Assembly (NCBI GenBank): GCA_900752785.1
Contig: CAADWP010000083.1
Coordinates: 1 to 13,052, forward strand
Length of the DNA stretch: 13,052 nucleotides
Direction of reading: 5' to 3'
DNA from: an uncultured Ruminococcus sp.
GTDB lineage: Bacteria > Bacillota > Clostridia > Oscillospirales > Ruminococcaceae
Part shown: positions 6,854 through 13,052 of the stretch, in pieces
Numbering within the stretch: the first letter of the stretch is position 1
Layout: every line of letters starts with the position of its first letter
Position numbers and translations under genes: made by a program
Notes under the pieces: generated by a model
Told to the model about the DNA's origin: nothing
Databases searched by the model: none
Seen by the model: the letters and a program-made list of their open reading frames with translations, nothing else

Positions 6854-7591
6854 ATGAAAAAAATAACGGCAATTCTCCTTAGCTGTATGATGATCGGCTG
6901 TACATTTACAGCCTGCGGCAAGGATAAAGATGATGACGACAGCAGCGCAAAGAGCACTTCTTCCTCTGAGTCAACAGAAGATTCTACCGAAAATACATCC
7001 TCTGAGAAAAAGACTACGGAAGATAAAAAGACTACAGAATCTTCTACAGAAGATAAAAAAACAACAGAGGCTTCAACAGAAGTTAAAACAGAAGCGTCTT
7101 CAGAAAATAAAATAACCACAGATTCTAAAACGGAAGTTCCTACACAAAATCAAGGCGGCAGCAATGACGGAAATCTTGAGAAAAATATCATCGGTAAATG
7201 GGAAGCTTCAAAGATGGTCGCACAGGGACAGGAAATGACTACATTAATGGGAATACCGATGCACGCTATTATGCATATTGATATTCAGCCAAACGGCAAA
7301 TGCGTTCTCACCTCTCCTATGGATGATGAGGAAGCTCAGAATGGTACATGGAAAATTTCCGGCAAGGATAAGGTGGTTATTGATTTTCCGGATGAAAACG
7401 GTGAAAGCGATTCAGAAGAATTTCAATATAAGAACGGAGCTCTCGTAGCGTCTGAAACAGAGGACGGCGAAACAGTTGAGATACACCTTAAAAAGGTTGA
7501 CAAATTCAGCGAATTTGATTTTGAAAAATGGCAGCAGGAAATGCAAAATTCCCTTGGCGGAATGAATCAGGCAGGAACACCGGCAAACTAA
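6854..7591 (+). CDS. Lipoprotein with Ser/Thr/Glu/Lys-rich linker and lipocalin-like domain (paralogue 2)
   Basis: This 245-residue lipoprotein has a hydrophobic signal ending in CTFTACGKDKD (C21 at the same position as in paralogue 1). A low-complexity linker follows (about 27-110) of Ser, Thr, Glu, Asp and Lys with near-repeats such as EDKKTTESST and EDKKTTEAST. The C-terminal domain (about 112-235) is clearly homologous to that of the upstream gene: GKWEASKMVAQGQEM, LMGIPMHAIMHIDI, PNGKC, SPM, NGTWK and a KVxxFxxFDFExW tail. The linker, absent upstream, probably acts as a stalk that holds the domain away from the membrane. An ATG at 6845 abuts its own AAAGGA and cannot use it; ATG 6854 has about 8-base spacing from AAGGA (6841-6845). 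The pair looks like a tandem duplication followed by linker growth. Function is unknown. Confidence 0.8.
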   Translation: MKKITAILLSCMMIGCTFTACGKDKDDDDSSAKSTSSSESTEDSTENTSSEKKTTEDKKTTESSTEDKKTTEASTEVKTEASSENKITTDSKTEVPTQNQGGSNDGNLEKNIIGKWEASKMVAQGQEMTTLMGIPMHAIMHIDIQPNGKCVLTSPMDDEEAQNGTWKISGKDKVVIDFPDENGESDSEEFQYKNGALVASETEDGETVEIHLKKVDKFSEFDFEKWQQEMQNSLGGMNQAGTPAN

Positions 7592-7601
7592 AGAAATTCA
7601 A

Positions 7602-7646
7602 ACACAGCGCTTTTGAATTGTAAGTCAGAAGCGCTGTGTCGTTTTT
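7602..7646 (+). terminator. Intrinsic terminator after the lipoprotein operon
   Basis: ACACAGCGCTT (7602-7612) pairs perfectly with AAGCGCTGTGT (7629-7639). The stem extends inward by four more pairs (one wobble) to an 8-base loop. A TTTTT run (7642-7646) follows. The hairpin is 10 bases past the stop codon of the second lipoprotein. Confidence 0.88.
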
Positions 7647-7647
7647 G

Positions 7648-7676
7648 TTGACAAAATAGTAAATATGATATATAAT
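7648..7676 (+). promoter_or_regulatory. Consensus sigma-A promoter for the DUF3781 gene
   Basis: TTGACA (7648-7653), a spacer of exactly 17 bases and TATAAT (7671-7676) match both hexamers perfectly. The -35 begins two bases after the T-tract of the preceding terminator. The start point would be near 7683, about 34 bases before the gene. Confidence 0.85.
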
Positions 7677-7716
7677 GGTTATTAAAATAAGTCGCAGTTT
7701 ATAGGAGAATAGCATA

Positions 7717-7965
7717 ATGAATGACAGTGAACTATTGATTGGTAATATAGATAAGATTCATACTACCAAAATGGGAATTGACAGGATTAGAAAAAATTTG
7801 AATTTAGATACCGTTGATGTGGTTGGATACTGCAAGGATTTAATTATGAATAAAAATTGCTGTATATACCGACAGGGCAAAAATTGGTATTGTGAAATTG
7901 ACAATGTAAGGTTAACCGTCAATTCTTGCAGTTACACGATCATTACAGCACACATAATGAAATAA
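7717..7965 (+). CDS. DUF3781 family protein
   Basis: This is an 82-residue soluble protein. The sequence NIDKIHTTKMGIDRIRKNL (9-27), then DVVGYCKDLI, GKNWYCEIDN and a closing strand LTVNSCSYTIITAHIMK is, from memory, the pattern of DUF3781. That is a small uncharacterised Firmicute family with a helix-helix-beta layout (xxTTxxGxxRIxxNL...GKNWYxEID...TVNxxSYTIITAH). No catalytic motif, membrane segment or signal is visible. AGGAG at 7703-7707 with 9-base spacing supports the start. The gene is alone, read from a perfect consensus promoter and convergent with nrdG, with about 107 bases between the two stop codons. A strong promoter on an 82-residue stand-alone gene suggests constitutive expression. 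Function is unknown. Confidence 0.85.
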   Translation: MNDSELLIGNIDKIHTTKMGIDRIRKNLNLDTVDVVGYCKDLIMNKNCCIYRQGKNWYCEIDNVRLTVNSCSYTIITAHIMK

Positions 7966-7988
7966 ATTCTGATTTATGCGAGTAATAT

Positions 7989-8034
7989 AATAAAAAACAT
8001 GCCCTAAAGCGGTTGATAATAATCGCTTTAGGGC
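7989..8034 (-). terminator. Intrinsic terminator of nrdD-nrdG
   Basis: GCCCTAAAGCG (8001-8011) pairs perfectly with CGCTTTAGGGC (8024-8034), with further weak pairs closing a short loop. Read on the minus strand, the stem is followed by a T-rich tract (complement of the A-run at 7989-7998). No matching T-run exists on the plus side, so it acts mainly on nrdDG. It may also block convergent transcripts from the DUF3781 gene. Confidence 0.82.
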
Positions 8035-8072
8035 TATAAACTTATATATGTATTCGCATTAAGCAATTGTTA

Positions 8073-8573
8073 TTACGGAACTGTTTCAACAGCGCAGCCG
8101 CATAGGAGACTTTTCTGACAATCAATATAGCGTTGATTGCTGCTGCCGCGAAATCTGGCGTTCCAATCTCTTTGATTTTGGATAAAAGGTCCGTCGATAA
8201 GATAATCGGTAATGGCAAGAAGCTTTTCCCACCCGTTATTTTCACGTTCGGCATACAGCTTTTCGAATGTATAACCGGTATAAGTAACGATATTCAAACC
8301 AAGCGCTTTAACTCGCTGACCAAGGTCGGCAAGAGCTTCAGCCTGACAAAAAGGTTCGCCTCCGCTGAAAGTCACACCGTCAAGGAGGGGATTGCCTTTT
8401 ATTTTTGAAAAGAGTTCATCCGTATTTACAATGCTTCCTCCGCTGAAATCATGAGTTTGGGGATTGTGGCAGCCCTCACAGTGATGAGGGCAGCCTTGAG
8501 TAAAAATTGTAAATCTTATTCCGGGTCCGTCGACAATGGAATCGTTGACAGTTCCGGCAATTCTGAGTTCCAT
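8073..8573 (-). CDS. nrdG: Anaerobic ribonucleotide reductase activating protein NrdG (radical SAM)
   Basis: This 166-residue radical-SAM activase uses S-adenosylmethionine and a [4Fe-4S] cluster to form the glycyl radical on NrdD. The cluster motif is C28-x3-C32-x2-C35 in QGCPHHCEGCHNP. SAM-binding FSGGEP is at 69-74. Other family features are the N-terminal DGPGIRFTIF (15-24) and the C-terminal ITDYLIDGPF (121-130) with RGSSNQRYID. The length matches short NrdG proteins. The start at 8573 follows AAGGAG (8580-8585), which overlaps the nrdD stop codon, so the two genes are translationally close and share one transcript ending at the 7989-8034 terminator. It acts in the cytoplasm with the protein encoded just upstream. 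There are no missing motifs. Confidence 0.95.
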   Translation of the reverse strand: MELRIAGTVNDSIVDGPGIRFTIFTQGCPHHCEGCHNPQTHDFSGGSIVNTDELFSKIKGNPLLDGVTFSGGEPFCQAEALADLGQRVKALGLNIVTYTGYTFEKLYAERENNGWEKLLAITDYLIDGPFIQNQRDWNARFRGSSNQRYIDCQKSLLCGCAVETVP

Positions 8574-8583
8574 TTTCAGCTCC

Positions 8584-10902
8584 TTAAATCTTATGTTTTA
8601 CGCGTTCTTGCTCTTCGGCGCGCTTACCGTTGTTGAAACGATCGAGAGTGCCGACGAGGTAGCCTGTAATACGGCGAATTCGATCGAAAGCGACATTATT
8701 GTCATGCTCTTTGCGTCCGCAGCAAGGACAGGTCTCTCCAATAATTCCTGTATATCCGCAGCATGGGTCGCGATCGACGGGATGATTGATAGCTCCGTAT
8801 CCGATTCCGGATTCCTTCATGCAGCGAACGATCTTTTCAAATGCGGAAAGGTTTTCAAGCGGATCTCCGTCAAGTTCAATGTAGCTGATATGACCGGCAT
8901 TTGTAAGCTCATGGTAGGGCGCCTCAATTTTTATTTTTTCAAAAGCGCTGATAGGATAATAAACAGGCACATGGAAAGAGTTTGTATAATAATCACGATC
9001 GGTAACACCCTCGATAATGCCGAATTTCTGAGCGTCCATGCGGACAAACCGACCCGAAAGACCCTCGGCGGGAGTTGCAAGGAGCGAGAAATTCAAACCT
9101 GTTCTTTTTGCTTCTTCATCAATTCGGTTTCTCATAGCTGTGATGATTTCGATTCCAAGCTCGCGCGCCTCTTCGCTTTCGCCATGATGGAAGCCGATAA
9201 GAGCCTTGAGGCACTCTGCAAGACCTATAAATCCAACGGAAAGCGTGCCGTGCTTGAGGACTTCCTCAACGGTATCGTCCGGAGCAAGCTTGTCCGAATC
9301 GATCCATATGCCCTGTCCCATAAGGAACGGATAGTTTCTTACCCGCTTCTGGCACTGAATTCTAAAACGATGCATAAGCTGGTCAATAGCGAGATCCATC
9401 ATGCTTTCGAGCTTTTCAAAGAACAGACCGACGTTGTGGTCAGCTTTGATCGCAAGTCTGGGGAGGTTGATAGAAGTAAAGCTAAGATTTCCGCGTCCTG
9501 TTACGATCTGTCTGCTGGGATCGTAATTATTTCCGATAACTCTCGTACGGCAGCCCATATAAGCAATTTCCGTATCCGGATTGCCCTCTTGATAGTACTG
9601 AAGATTGTAGGGCGCGTCGATGAACGAGAAGTTCGGGAAAAGGCGTTTTGCGGAAACTCTGCAAGCGAGCTTGAACAGGTCGTAGTTGGGATCTGTGGGA
9701 TTATAATTCACGCCGTCCTTGATCTTGAAGATATGAATTGGGAAAATAGGCGTTTCACCGTTTCCAAGTCCTGCCTCCTGAGCAAGAAGAACATTTTTTA
9801 TTACCATTCTGCCCTCGGGGGACGTATCAGTACCGTAGTTGATCGAACTGAAAGGCGTCTGAGCGCCTGCACGGCTGTTCATGGTGTTAAGGTTATGAAT
9901 AAGCGCTTCCATTGCCTGATAGGTGGCGCGGTTTGTTTCCTTTTCTGCATTTTTGGCAGCAAATTCCTGCACTTTAACAGCGGTTTCACGGTCTGTGTAA
10001 TTGAGGAGAAGTTCCAGCTCTTTATCCTGATAACCGTTATTATTGGCGAGTATAGGATAAATATCGAACTTTTCAAGGATTTCCTGCTTTATATTTTTTG
10101 CGATCTCACTTTCGTTTTCAATATTGGCAAGAAGAGAGAGCGCTCTTGCAACGTTTTGGGTATAGCGTGAAGCATATGTCTTTTTCACGCCGTCAGACAT
10201 AGCGTAATCAAAGGTTGGTATGCTTTGACCTCCATGCTGGTCGTTCTGGTTGGATTGAATAGCGATACAGGCAAGAGCCGAATAGCTGGAGATGTCGTTT
10301 GGTTCGCGGAGAAAACCGTGACCTGTTGAAAATCCGTTGGTAAAAAGTTTATGCAGGTCTATCTGCGTACAGGTAGTAGTAAGTGTGTAAAAATCCAGAT
10401 CATGTATATGTATATCGCCGTTGCGGTGAGCTTTGGCGTGTTCGGGTTCAAGAACGTACATTTCATAGTATTCCTTTGCGGATACCGAACCGTATTTAAG
10501 CATCGTTCCCATGGCTGTGTCACCGTCAATATTTGCGTTTTCGCGTTTTATATCACTGTCCTTTGCGGCGCTGAAAGTCAATTCGTTGAGAACGCACATA
10601 AGCTTTGTTTTCATTTCGCGGGAACGTGTGCGCTCATAGCGATAAAGAATATAAGCTTTTGCAGTTTTCGCATGACCTTTTTCTATAAGAACCTTTTCGA
10701 CAAGATCCTGAATTTCTTCAACTGTGGGGATTTTGCCGGGATTCTGTTCTTCATACATTCGGCATACTTCGGCAGCGACCTCCATTGCTGCGCTGAAATC
10801 GCTTCCGCCGCATGACTGAGCTGCGCGGAAAATAGCGTTAGCGATCTTTTCGATATTGAAAGGGACTTTTCTGCCGTCTCTTTTCATAATGTGAATTATC
10901 AT
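8584..10902 (-). CDS. nrdD: Anaerobic (class III) ribonucleoside-triphosphate reductase NrdD
   Basis: This 772-residue glycyl-radical enzyme reduces ribonucleoside triphosphates to deoxy forms in the absence of oxygen. An N-terminal ATP-cone (about 1-95, opening MKRDGRKVPFNIEKIANAI) gives allosteric control by ATP/dATP. The catalytic core has C178 in TTTCTQIDL and C451 in YMGCRTRV, which by position correspond to the two active-site cysteines of E. coli NrdD. Near the C-terminus, Cys pairs (C714/C715 and C725/C727/C728) supply the zinc site. The glycyl radical residue is probably G747 in RITGYL, 25 residues from the end. GGAGGT at 10912-10917 supports the start at 10902; an internal Met (10887) is possible but less well placed. 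NrdG follows after 10 bases. An NrdR-box-like site lies upstream. No oxygen-dependent RNR genes are in the window. Confidence 0.96.
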   Translation of the reverse strand: MIIHIMKRDGRKVPFNIEKIANAIFRAAQSCGGSDFSAAMEVAAEVCRMYEEQNPGKIPTVEEIQDLVEKVLIEKGHAKTAKAYILYRYERTRSREMKTKLMCVLNELTFSAAKDSDIKRENANIDGDTAMGTMLKYGSVSAKEYYEMYVLEPEHAKAHRNGDIHIHDLDFYTLTTTCTQIDLHKLFTNGFSTGHGFLREPNDISSYSALACIAIQSNQNDQHGGQSIPTFDYAMSDGVKKTYASRYTQNVARALSLLANIENESEIAKNIKQEILEKFDIYPILANNNGYQDKELELLLNYTDRETAVKVQEFAAKNAEKETNRATYQAMEALIHNLNTMNSRAGAQTPFSSINYGTDTSPEGRMVIKNVLLAQEAGLGNGETPIFPIHIFKIKDGVNYNPTDPNYDLFKLACRVSAKRLFPNFSFIDAPYNLQYYQEGNPDTEIAYMGCRTRVIGNNYDPSRQIVTGRGNLSFTSINLPRLAIKADHNVGLFFEKLESMMDLAIDQLMHRFRIQCQKRVRNYPFLMGQGIWIDSDKLAPDDTVEEVLKHGTLSVGFIGLAECLKALIGFHHGESEEARELGIEIITAMRNRIDEEAKRTGLNFSLLATPAEGLSGRFVRMDAQKFGIIEGVTDRDYYTNSFHVPVYYPISAFEKIKIEAPYHELTNAGHISYIELDGDPLENLSAFEKIVRCMKESGIGYGAINHPVDRDPCCGYTGIIGETCPCCGRKEHDNNVAFDRIRRITGYLVGTLDRFNNGKRAEEQERVKHKI

Positions 10903-10919
10903 CAGATGTTTACCTCCAA

Positions 10920-10935
10920 CTACAATATATAGTGC
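10920..10935. promoter_or_regulatory. NrdR-box-like operator upstream of nrdD
   Basis: CTACAATATATAGTGC contains the core CAATATATAG, matching the NrdR consensus core (C-W-ATATAT-W-G) completely, with half-matching flanks. It lies between the predicted start point (about 10952) and the nrdD ribosome site. A poorer half-match, GTGTCTATATAAGTAT (10948-10963), overlaps the -10. The two are about 29 bases apart, close to but not exactly the usual 31-32 for paired boxes. Binding by NrdR, the ATP/dATP-responsive repressor of ribonucleotide reductase genes, is inferred; nrdR is not in the window. Confidence 0.6.
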
Positions 10936-10958
10936 CTCCGTCTCTATGTGTCTATATA

Positions 10959-10987
10959 AGTATAAACCATAAAATCAGCCTTGTCAA
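10959..10987 (-). promoter_or_regulatory. Sigma-A promoter for nrdD-nrdG
   Basis: On the minus strand, TTGACA (10982-10987), a 17-base spacer and TATACT (10959-10964) precede nrdD. The -35 is perfect and the -10 matches 5 of 6. The start point would be near 10952, giving a leader of about 50 bases that contains the NrdR-like box. Confidence 0.75.
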
Positions 10988-11084
10988 TTGTTGAATATGC
11001 CAATAAGAAGGCTTGATTTATAGAAAAAATTGTATGAAAAATAAATAATATTTTGGAAATGGCTATATTTCGACGTTTTTGAAA

Positions 11085-11133
11085 AAAACAAAAAAATAAA
11101 AACCATACTACAATATATTGTAGTGCGGCTTTT
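11085..11133 (-). terminator. Intrinsic terminator after the SGNH-like gene, containing an 18-base palindrome
   Basis: The perfect palindrome ACTACAATATATTGTAGT (11107-11124) forms the tip of a longer stem. On the minus strand AAAAGCCGC on the 5' side pairs with ATGGTTTTT on the 3' side, with one C-A mismatch and two G-U pairs. The downstream side is T-rich (complement of the A-runs at 11085-11103). The same outer pairs would be A-C mismatches in a plus-strand RNA, so the structure points to minus-strand termination. It starts 7 bases after the SGNH-like stop codon. Confidence 0.7.
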
Positions 11134-11139
11134 ATCTGT

Positions 11140-11955
11140 TTATACCGTGCACAAAAGTATATGATCTCTTATTGTTTTTAATCCTTTTTCCGAAAGACTT
11201 CCGTCTTCATTTGAATATTCAGAAGAAAGTCCGCCCTCGATAGTCTTTAGTATCACATTTGTATCAATACAGTAGACTTCTGAAGCCATTGCCATTTTCA
11301 TAAGTTTGCCGTTATAATCGTCTATTAGAGCGTTTGTTACTGGCGTTGTATTTGTTTTGACAGGCGGAAGCTGCATAACAAAGATCTTCATATCAGGGCA
11401 GGCAGATCTTAAATCGGAAATAAGATTTGTATAACCTTTTATCATATCGTCATCGGAAGATGTGCCAAGGTCGCTTCCAAGCATGATATACAAGTTTTTG
11501 GGACTTTTTCCTTTTATCGTATCACATACGGTAGAGCCGCCCGAGAGCTGCATTGTATTGCAGTTCGCAGCGTTTAGCTGAGCGCTGCCTATTACCTCCA
11601 TAAAGCTTTTATCCGAAGAAATATTCAAGAGCGTTGAATCGGTGACCATGCAGCATTCCTTGAAATAGGAAGCGTCAACGGCTGACGACGGAGGAATTGG
11701 ATATTTTATATTATTGCTCTGTGGTTTTGGACTGTTGTCGGATGTTCCTTCGGAGGATTGCTCTTCGTTAGTTATGGAAGTATTTTCTTTTTCATCAAGA
11801 AAATCCCCTTTAATATTTGCCGTTATCATATACATGGCAAAACAGCCCATAAAAGAAAGCGCCAGAATAATGATAAGCACACCGAAATTAAACTTTACTT
11901 TCGGTCTGCCGCGCTTTTTGTTTGAAGCTCTTTGAATCGTTCTTTTTTTCTCCAT
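11140..11955 (-). CDS. Membrane-anchored SGNH/GDSL-hydrolase-like protein, probably catalytically degenerate
   Basis: This 271-residue protein has a basic cytoplasmic N-terminus (KKRTIQRASNKKRGRPK), one membrane segment (about 24-46), a Ser/Glu/Asn-rich linker (about 50-90), and an extracellular domain from about 92. The domain follows the order of SGNH hydrolases seen in clostridial surface proteins: block I-like VTDSTLL (104-110), block III-like IMLGSDLG (157-164), then PDMKIFVMQLPPV (187-199), IDDYNGKL, VYCIDTN and a final SEKGLKTIRDHI. Catalytic features look eroded. The GDS glycine is Thr (TDS), the block III Asn is Asp (LGSD rather than LGTN), and the block V DGIH is shortened to DGSL (251-254) with no His. 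It may therefore bind rather than hydrolyse surface glycans or acyl groups; that is inference. GGGAG at 11961-11965 supports the start. It is a single gene with its own promoter and terminator. Confidence 0.7.
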   Translation of the reverse strand: MEKKRTIQRASNKKRGRPKVKFNFGVLIIILALSFMGCFAMYMITANIKGDFLDEKENTSITNEEQSSEGTSDNSPKPQSNNIKYPIPPSSAVDASYFKECCMVTDSTLLNISSDKSFMEVIGSAQLNAANCNTMQLSGGSTVCDTIKGKSPKNLYIMLGSDLGTSSDDDMIKGYTNLISDLRSACPDMKIFVMQLPPVKTNTTPVTNALIDDYNGKLMKMAMASEVYCIDTNVILKTIEGGLSSEYSNEDGSLSEKGLKTIRDHILLCTV

Positions 11956-12004
11956 TTTTTCTCCCTGTAATATATATTTGTTGTCTCTGATAATCGTTTA
12001 TATT

Positions 12005-12033
12005 ATTATACCCTTAAAAATTTTTTTTTGCAA
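12005..12033 (-). promoter_or_regulatory. Sigma-A promoter for the SGNH-like gene
   Basis: On the minus strand, TTGCAA (12028-12033), a 17-base spacer and TATAAT (12005-12010) precede the gene. The -10 is perfect and the -35 matches 4 of 6. The start point would be near 11998, about 43 bases before the start codon. Confidence 0.6.
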
Positions 12034-12121
12034 TAGCTTTTTGATTTTTTGTGCAGTTTAACGATTTTAGGAATTGTATATGCCAAAAAGTTTCGTTAGT
12101 AACTAATATGTAAAAAAACTG

Positions 12122-12150
12122 TTGACTATTTTTCAAATATGGTTTATTAT
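12122..12150 (+). promoter_or_regulatory. Sigma-A promoter for the GH25-manA operon
   Basis: TTGACT (12122-12127), a 17-base spacer and TATTAT (12145-12150) each match 5 of 6 consensus bases. The promoter is divergent from that of the SGNH-like gene, with about 88 bases between the two -35 elements. No clear operator is visible between them. Confidence 0.65.
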
Positions 12151-12222
12151 AGTAAAGGCAATATTGCTGATTCAACGTAAAGTCTGCTATAAAGATACGA
12201 CTAAAATATATTAGGAGATATA

Positions 12223-12948
12223 ATGAATAAGCTAAAAAGAATTACCTGCGCCCTGGTTGGGATCATAATGATTGGAGCTGCGCTTATGTGCTCCTGCTAT
12301 TATTCCGCGGCGACGGTGAACAGGTCTAAATATCCCGTATTCGGCGTTGATGTTTCCAATTATCAGGGAATAATCAATTGGGATGCTCTTGAAGAGCAGG
12401 GCGTAAAATTTGCTTTTATAAAGGCTACCGAGGGGAGCGGTCATGTTGACGAATCTGTAAGCCGTAATCTCAGGGATGCTGGAGAAACAGATATATTGAT
12501 TTCAGCCTATCATTTTTTCAGCTTTGACAGTGCGGGCGAAACTCAGGCGGATAATTTTATTTCAACCGTCAGCAGGGACGCTATAGATATGCCTCCCGTT
12601 ATTGATATTGAATATTACGGGGATAAAAGGCATAATAAACCCTCGTCAGAGGAAGCTGCCGATATACTTGGACCGCTTCTTGCTCGCCTTGAGGAGCATT
12701 ATGGATGTAAGCCGCTGATATATACAACGATTCCGGTATATTTTCGTTATATAAAGGACAACTTCGGTGATTATCCCCTTTGGATACGCAGCGTAAATTT
12801 TGCGCCCGATTTTTTTGAATGGAAATTCTGGCAGTACAGTGATAAAGGCAGGCTTGACGGATATTACGGCGATGAGGAATGTATAGATTTTAATGTATAT
12901 AACGGCTCGGAAGAAGAATTTTTTGCAGAATACGGGAGGAATGAATGA
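12223..12948 (+). CDS. Glycoside hydrolase family 25 (lysozyme-type muramidase), membrane-anchored or secreted
   Basis: This 241-residue protein has a hydrophobic N-terminal segment (about 8-28, with C23 and C25) that is a signal peptide or anchor, followed directly by a GH25 catalytic domain. Family features are FGVDVSNYQG (40-49, with D43), FAFIKATEG (63-71), SAYHFF (94-99), the catalytic pair in VIDIE (126-130, D128 and E130), PLIYTT (164-169), PLWIRS (185-190), FWQYSDKG (202-209) and the closing IDFNVYNG (221-228). GH25 enzymes cleave the MurNAc-GlcNAc bond of peptidoglycan. There is no cell-wall-binding repeat, so this is a minimal form, more like a housekeeping wall-remodelling enzyme than a phage endolysin; that reading is inference. 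AGGAG at 12213-12217 supports the start. The stop overlaps the next gene's start. Confidence 0.93.
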   Translation: MNKLKRITCALVGIIMIGAALMCSCYYSAATVNRSKYPVFGVDVSNYQGIINWDALEEQGVKFAFIKATEGSGHVDESVSRNLRDAGETDILISAYHFFSFDSAGETQADNFISTVSRDAIDMPPVIDIEYYGDKRHNKPSSEEAADILGPLLARLEEHYGCKPLIYTTIPVYFRYIKDNFGDYPLWIRSVNFAPDFFEWKFWQYSDKGRLDGYYGDEECIDFNVYNGSEEEFFAEYGRNE

Positions 12949-13052
12949 TGACCCCATTTGAACTTATACCGCCGATAAAGGATTATATCTGGGGCGGAAC
13001 GAGGCTTCGGGAGGAATACGGCAAGAAGAGTGATGCTGAAAGGCTGGCGGAA
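12945..13052 (+). CDS. manA: Mannose-6-phosphate isomerase, class I (N-terminal fragment, runs off window)
   Basis: Thirty-six codons are present before the right edge. The sequence MMTPFELIPPIKDYIWGGTR followed by LREEYGKKSD and ERLAE matches the N-terminus of Firmicute class I phosphomannose isomerases (LxPxxKxxIWGGxRLxxxxGK...AES). The enzyme interconverts mannose 6-phosphate and fructose 6-phosphate in the cytoplasm using zinc; the metal ligands lie beyond the window. ATG 12945 overlaps the GH25 stop as ATGA. A second ATG at 12948 is 8 bases after GGGAGG (12934-12939) and could equally be the start. The overlap implies co-transcription and translational coupling with the muramidase. The assignment rests on a short stretch. 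Confidence 0.75.
   Translation, partial: MMTPFELIPPIKDYIWGGTRLREEYGKKSDAERLAE

Noticed and set aside
8536..10170. A 544-codon open frame on the plus strand, antisense to nrdD
   Set aside because: It lies almost wholly within nrdD on the other strand, has no ribosome site and no recognisable domain, and is expected from the codon bias of nrdD.
12056..12104. Inverted TAACGA / TCGTTA and GTTAGTAAC near the divergent promoters, considered as an operator
   Set aside because: The arms are short, widely spaced and expected by chance in such AT-rich sequence.
1..13052. CRISPR arrays, tRNA or rRNA genes, insertion sequences, riboswitches
   Set aside because: I read both strands for regular repeats, cloverleaf patterns, transposase motifs and long structured leaders and found none. 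A covariance-model scan would be the decisive check for small RNAs.

Overview
The window looks like chromosome from a strictly anaerobic, low-to-moderate-GC Firmicute of the Ruminococcus/Oscillospiraceae type. This is inferred from three things: AT-rich intergenic regions with good sigma-A promoters and AGGAGG ribosome sites; a trimeric electron-bifurcating-type [FeFe] hydrogenase next to a class III (oxygen-sensitive) ribonucleotide reductase; and small clostridial families (DUF4250, DUF3781) alongside FTACGKD-type lipoproteins and a GH25 lysozyme. No species is claimed.

Layout. On the minus strand at the left edge, a promoter at 906-934 precedes a DUF4250 gene (597-770) and a secreted protein with InlB-type repeats that runs off the window (1-566). 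A regulatory interval with a long dyad (1039-1072) and an extended -10 leads rightward into hydC-hydB-hydA (1211-5396), closed by an intrinsic terminator at 5430-5463. A SIMPL-domain gene (5478-6137) starts right after that terminator. Next is a two-gene operon of tandem paralogous lipoproteins (6335-7591) with its own promoter and terminator, then a DUF3781 gene (7717-7965) with a consensus promoter.

The minus strand resumes with nrdD-nrdG (10902 down to 8073). It reads from a TTGACA-17-TATACT promoter overlaid by an NrdR-box-like site and ends at a minus-strand terminator at 7989-8034. Upstream on the same strand is a membrane-anchored SGNH-hydrolase-like protein that seems to lack catalytic residues (11140-11955). 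From a divergent promoter region (about 12000-12150), a GH25 muramidase (12223-12948) overlaps by four bases the start of a mannose-6-phosphate isomerase that leaves the window at 13052.

How the parts work together. HydABC is expected to evolve H2 from NADH and reduced ferredoxin together, the redox-disposal step of a fermenter. NrdDG makes deoxyribonucleotides without oxygen. The remaining genes are mostly cell-surface or uncharacterised. I found no mobile element, CRISPR array, rRNA or tRNA, and no clearly new multi-gene system. The points most worth a second look are the dyad upstream of hydC, the terminator abutting the SIMPL ribosome site, the duplicated lipoproteins with a low-complexity insert, the degenerate SGNH protein, and an NrdR-like palindrome built into a terminator.
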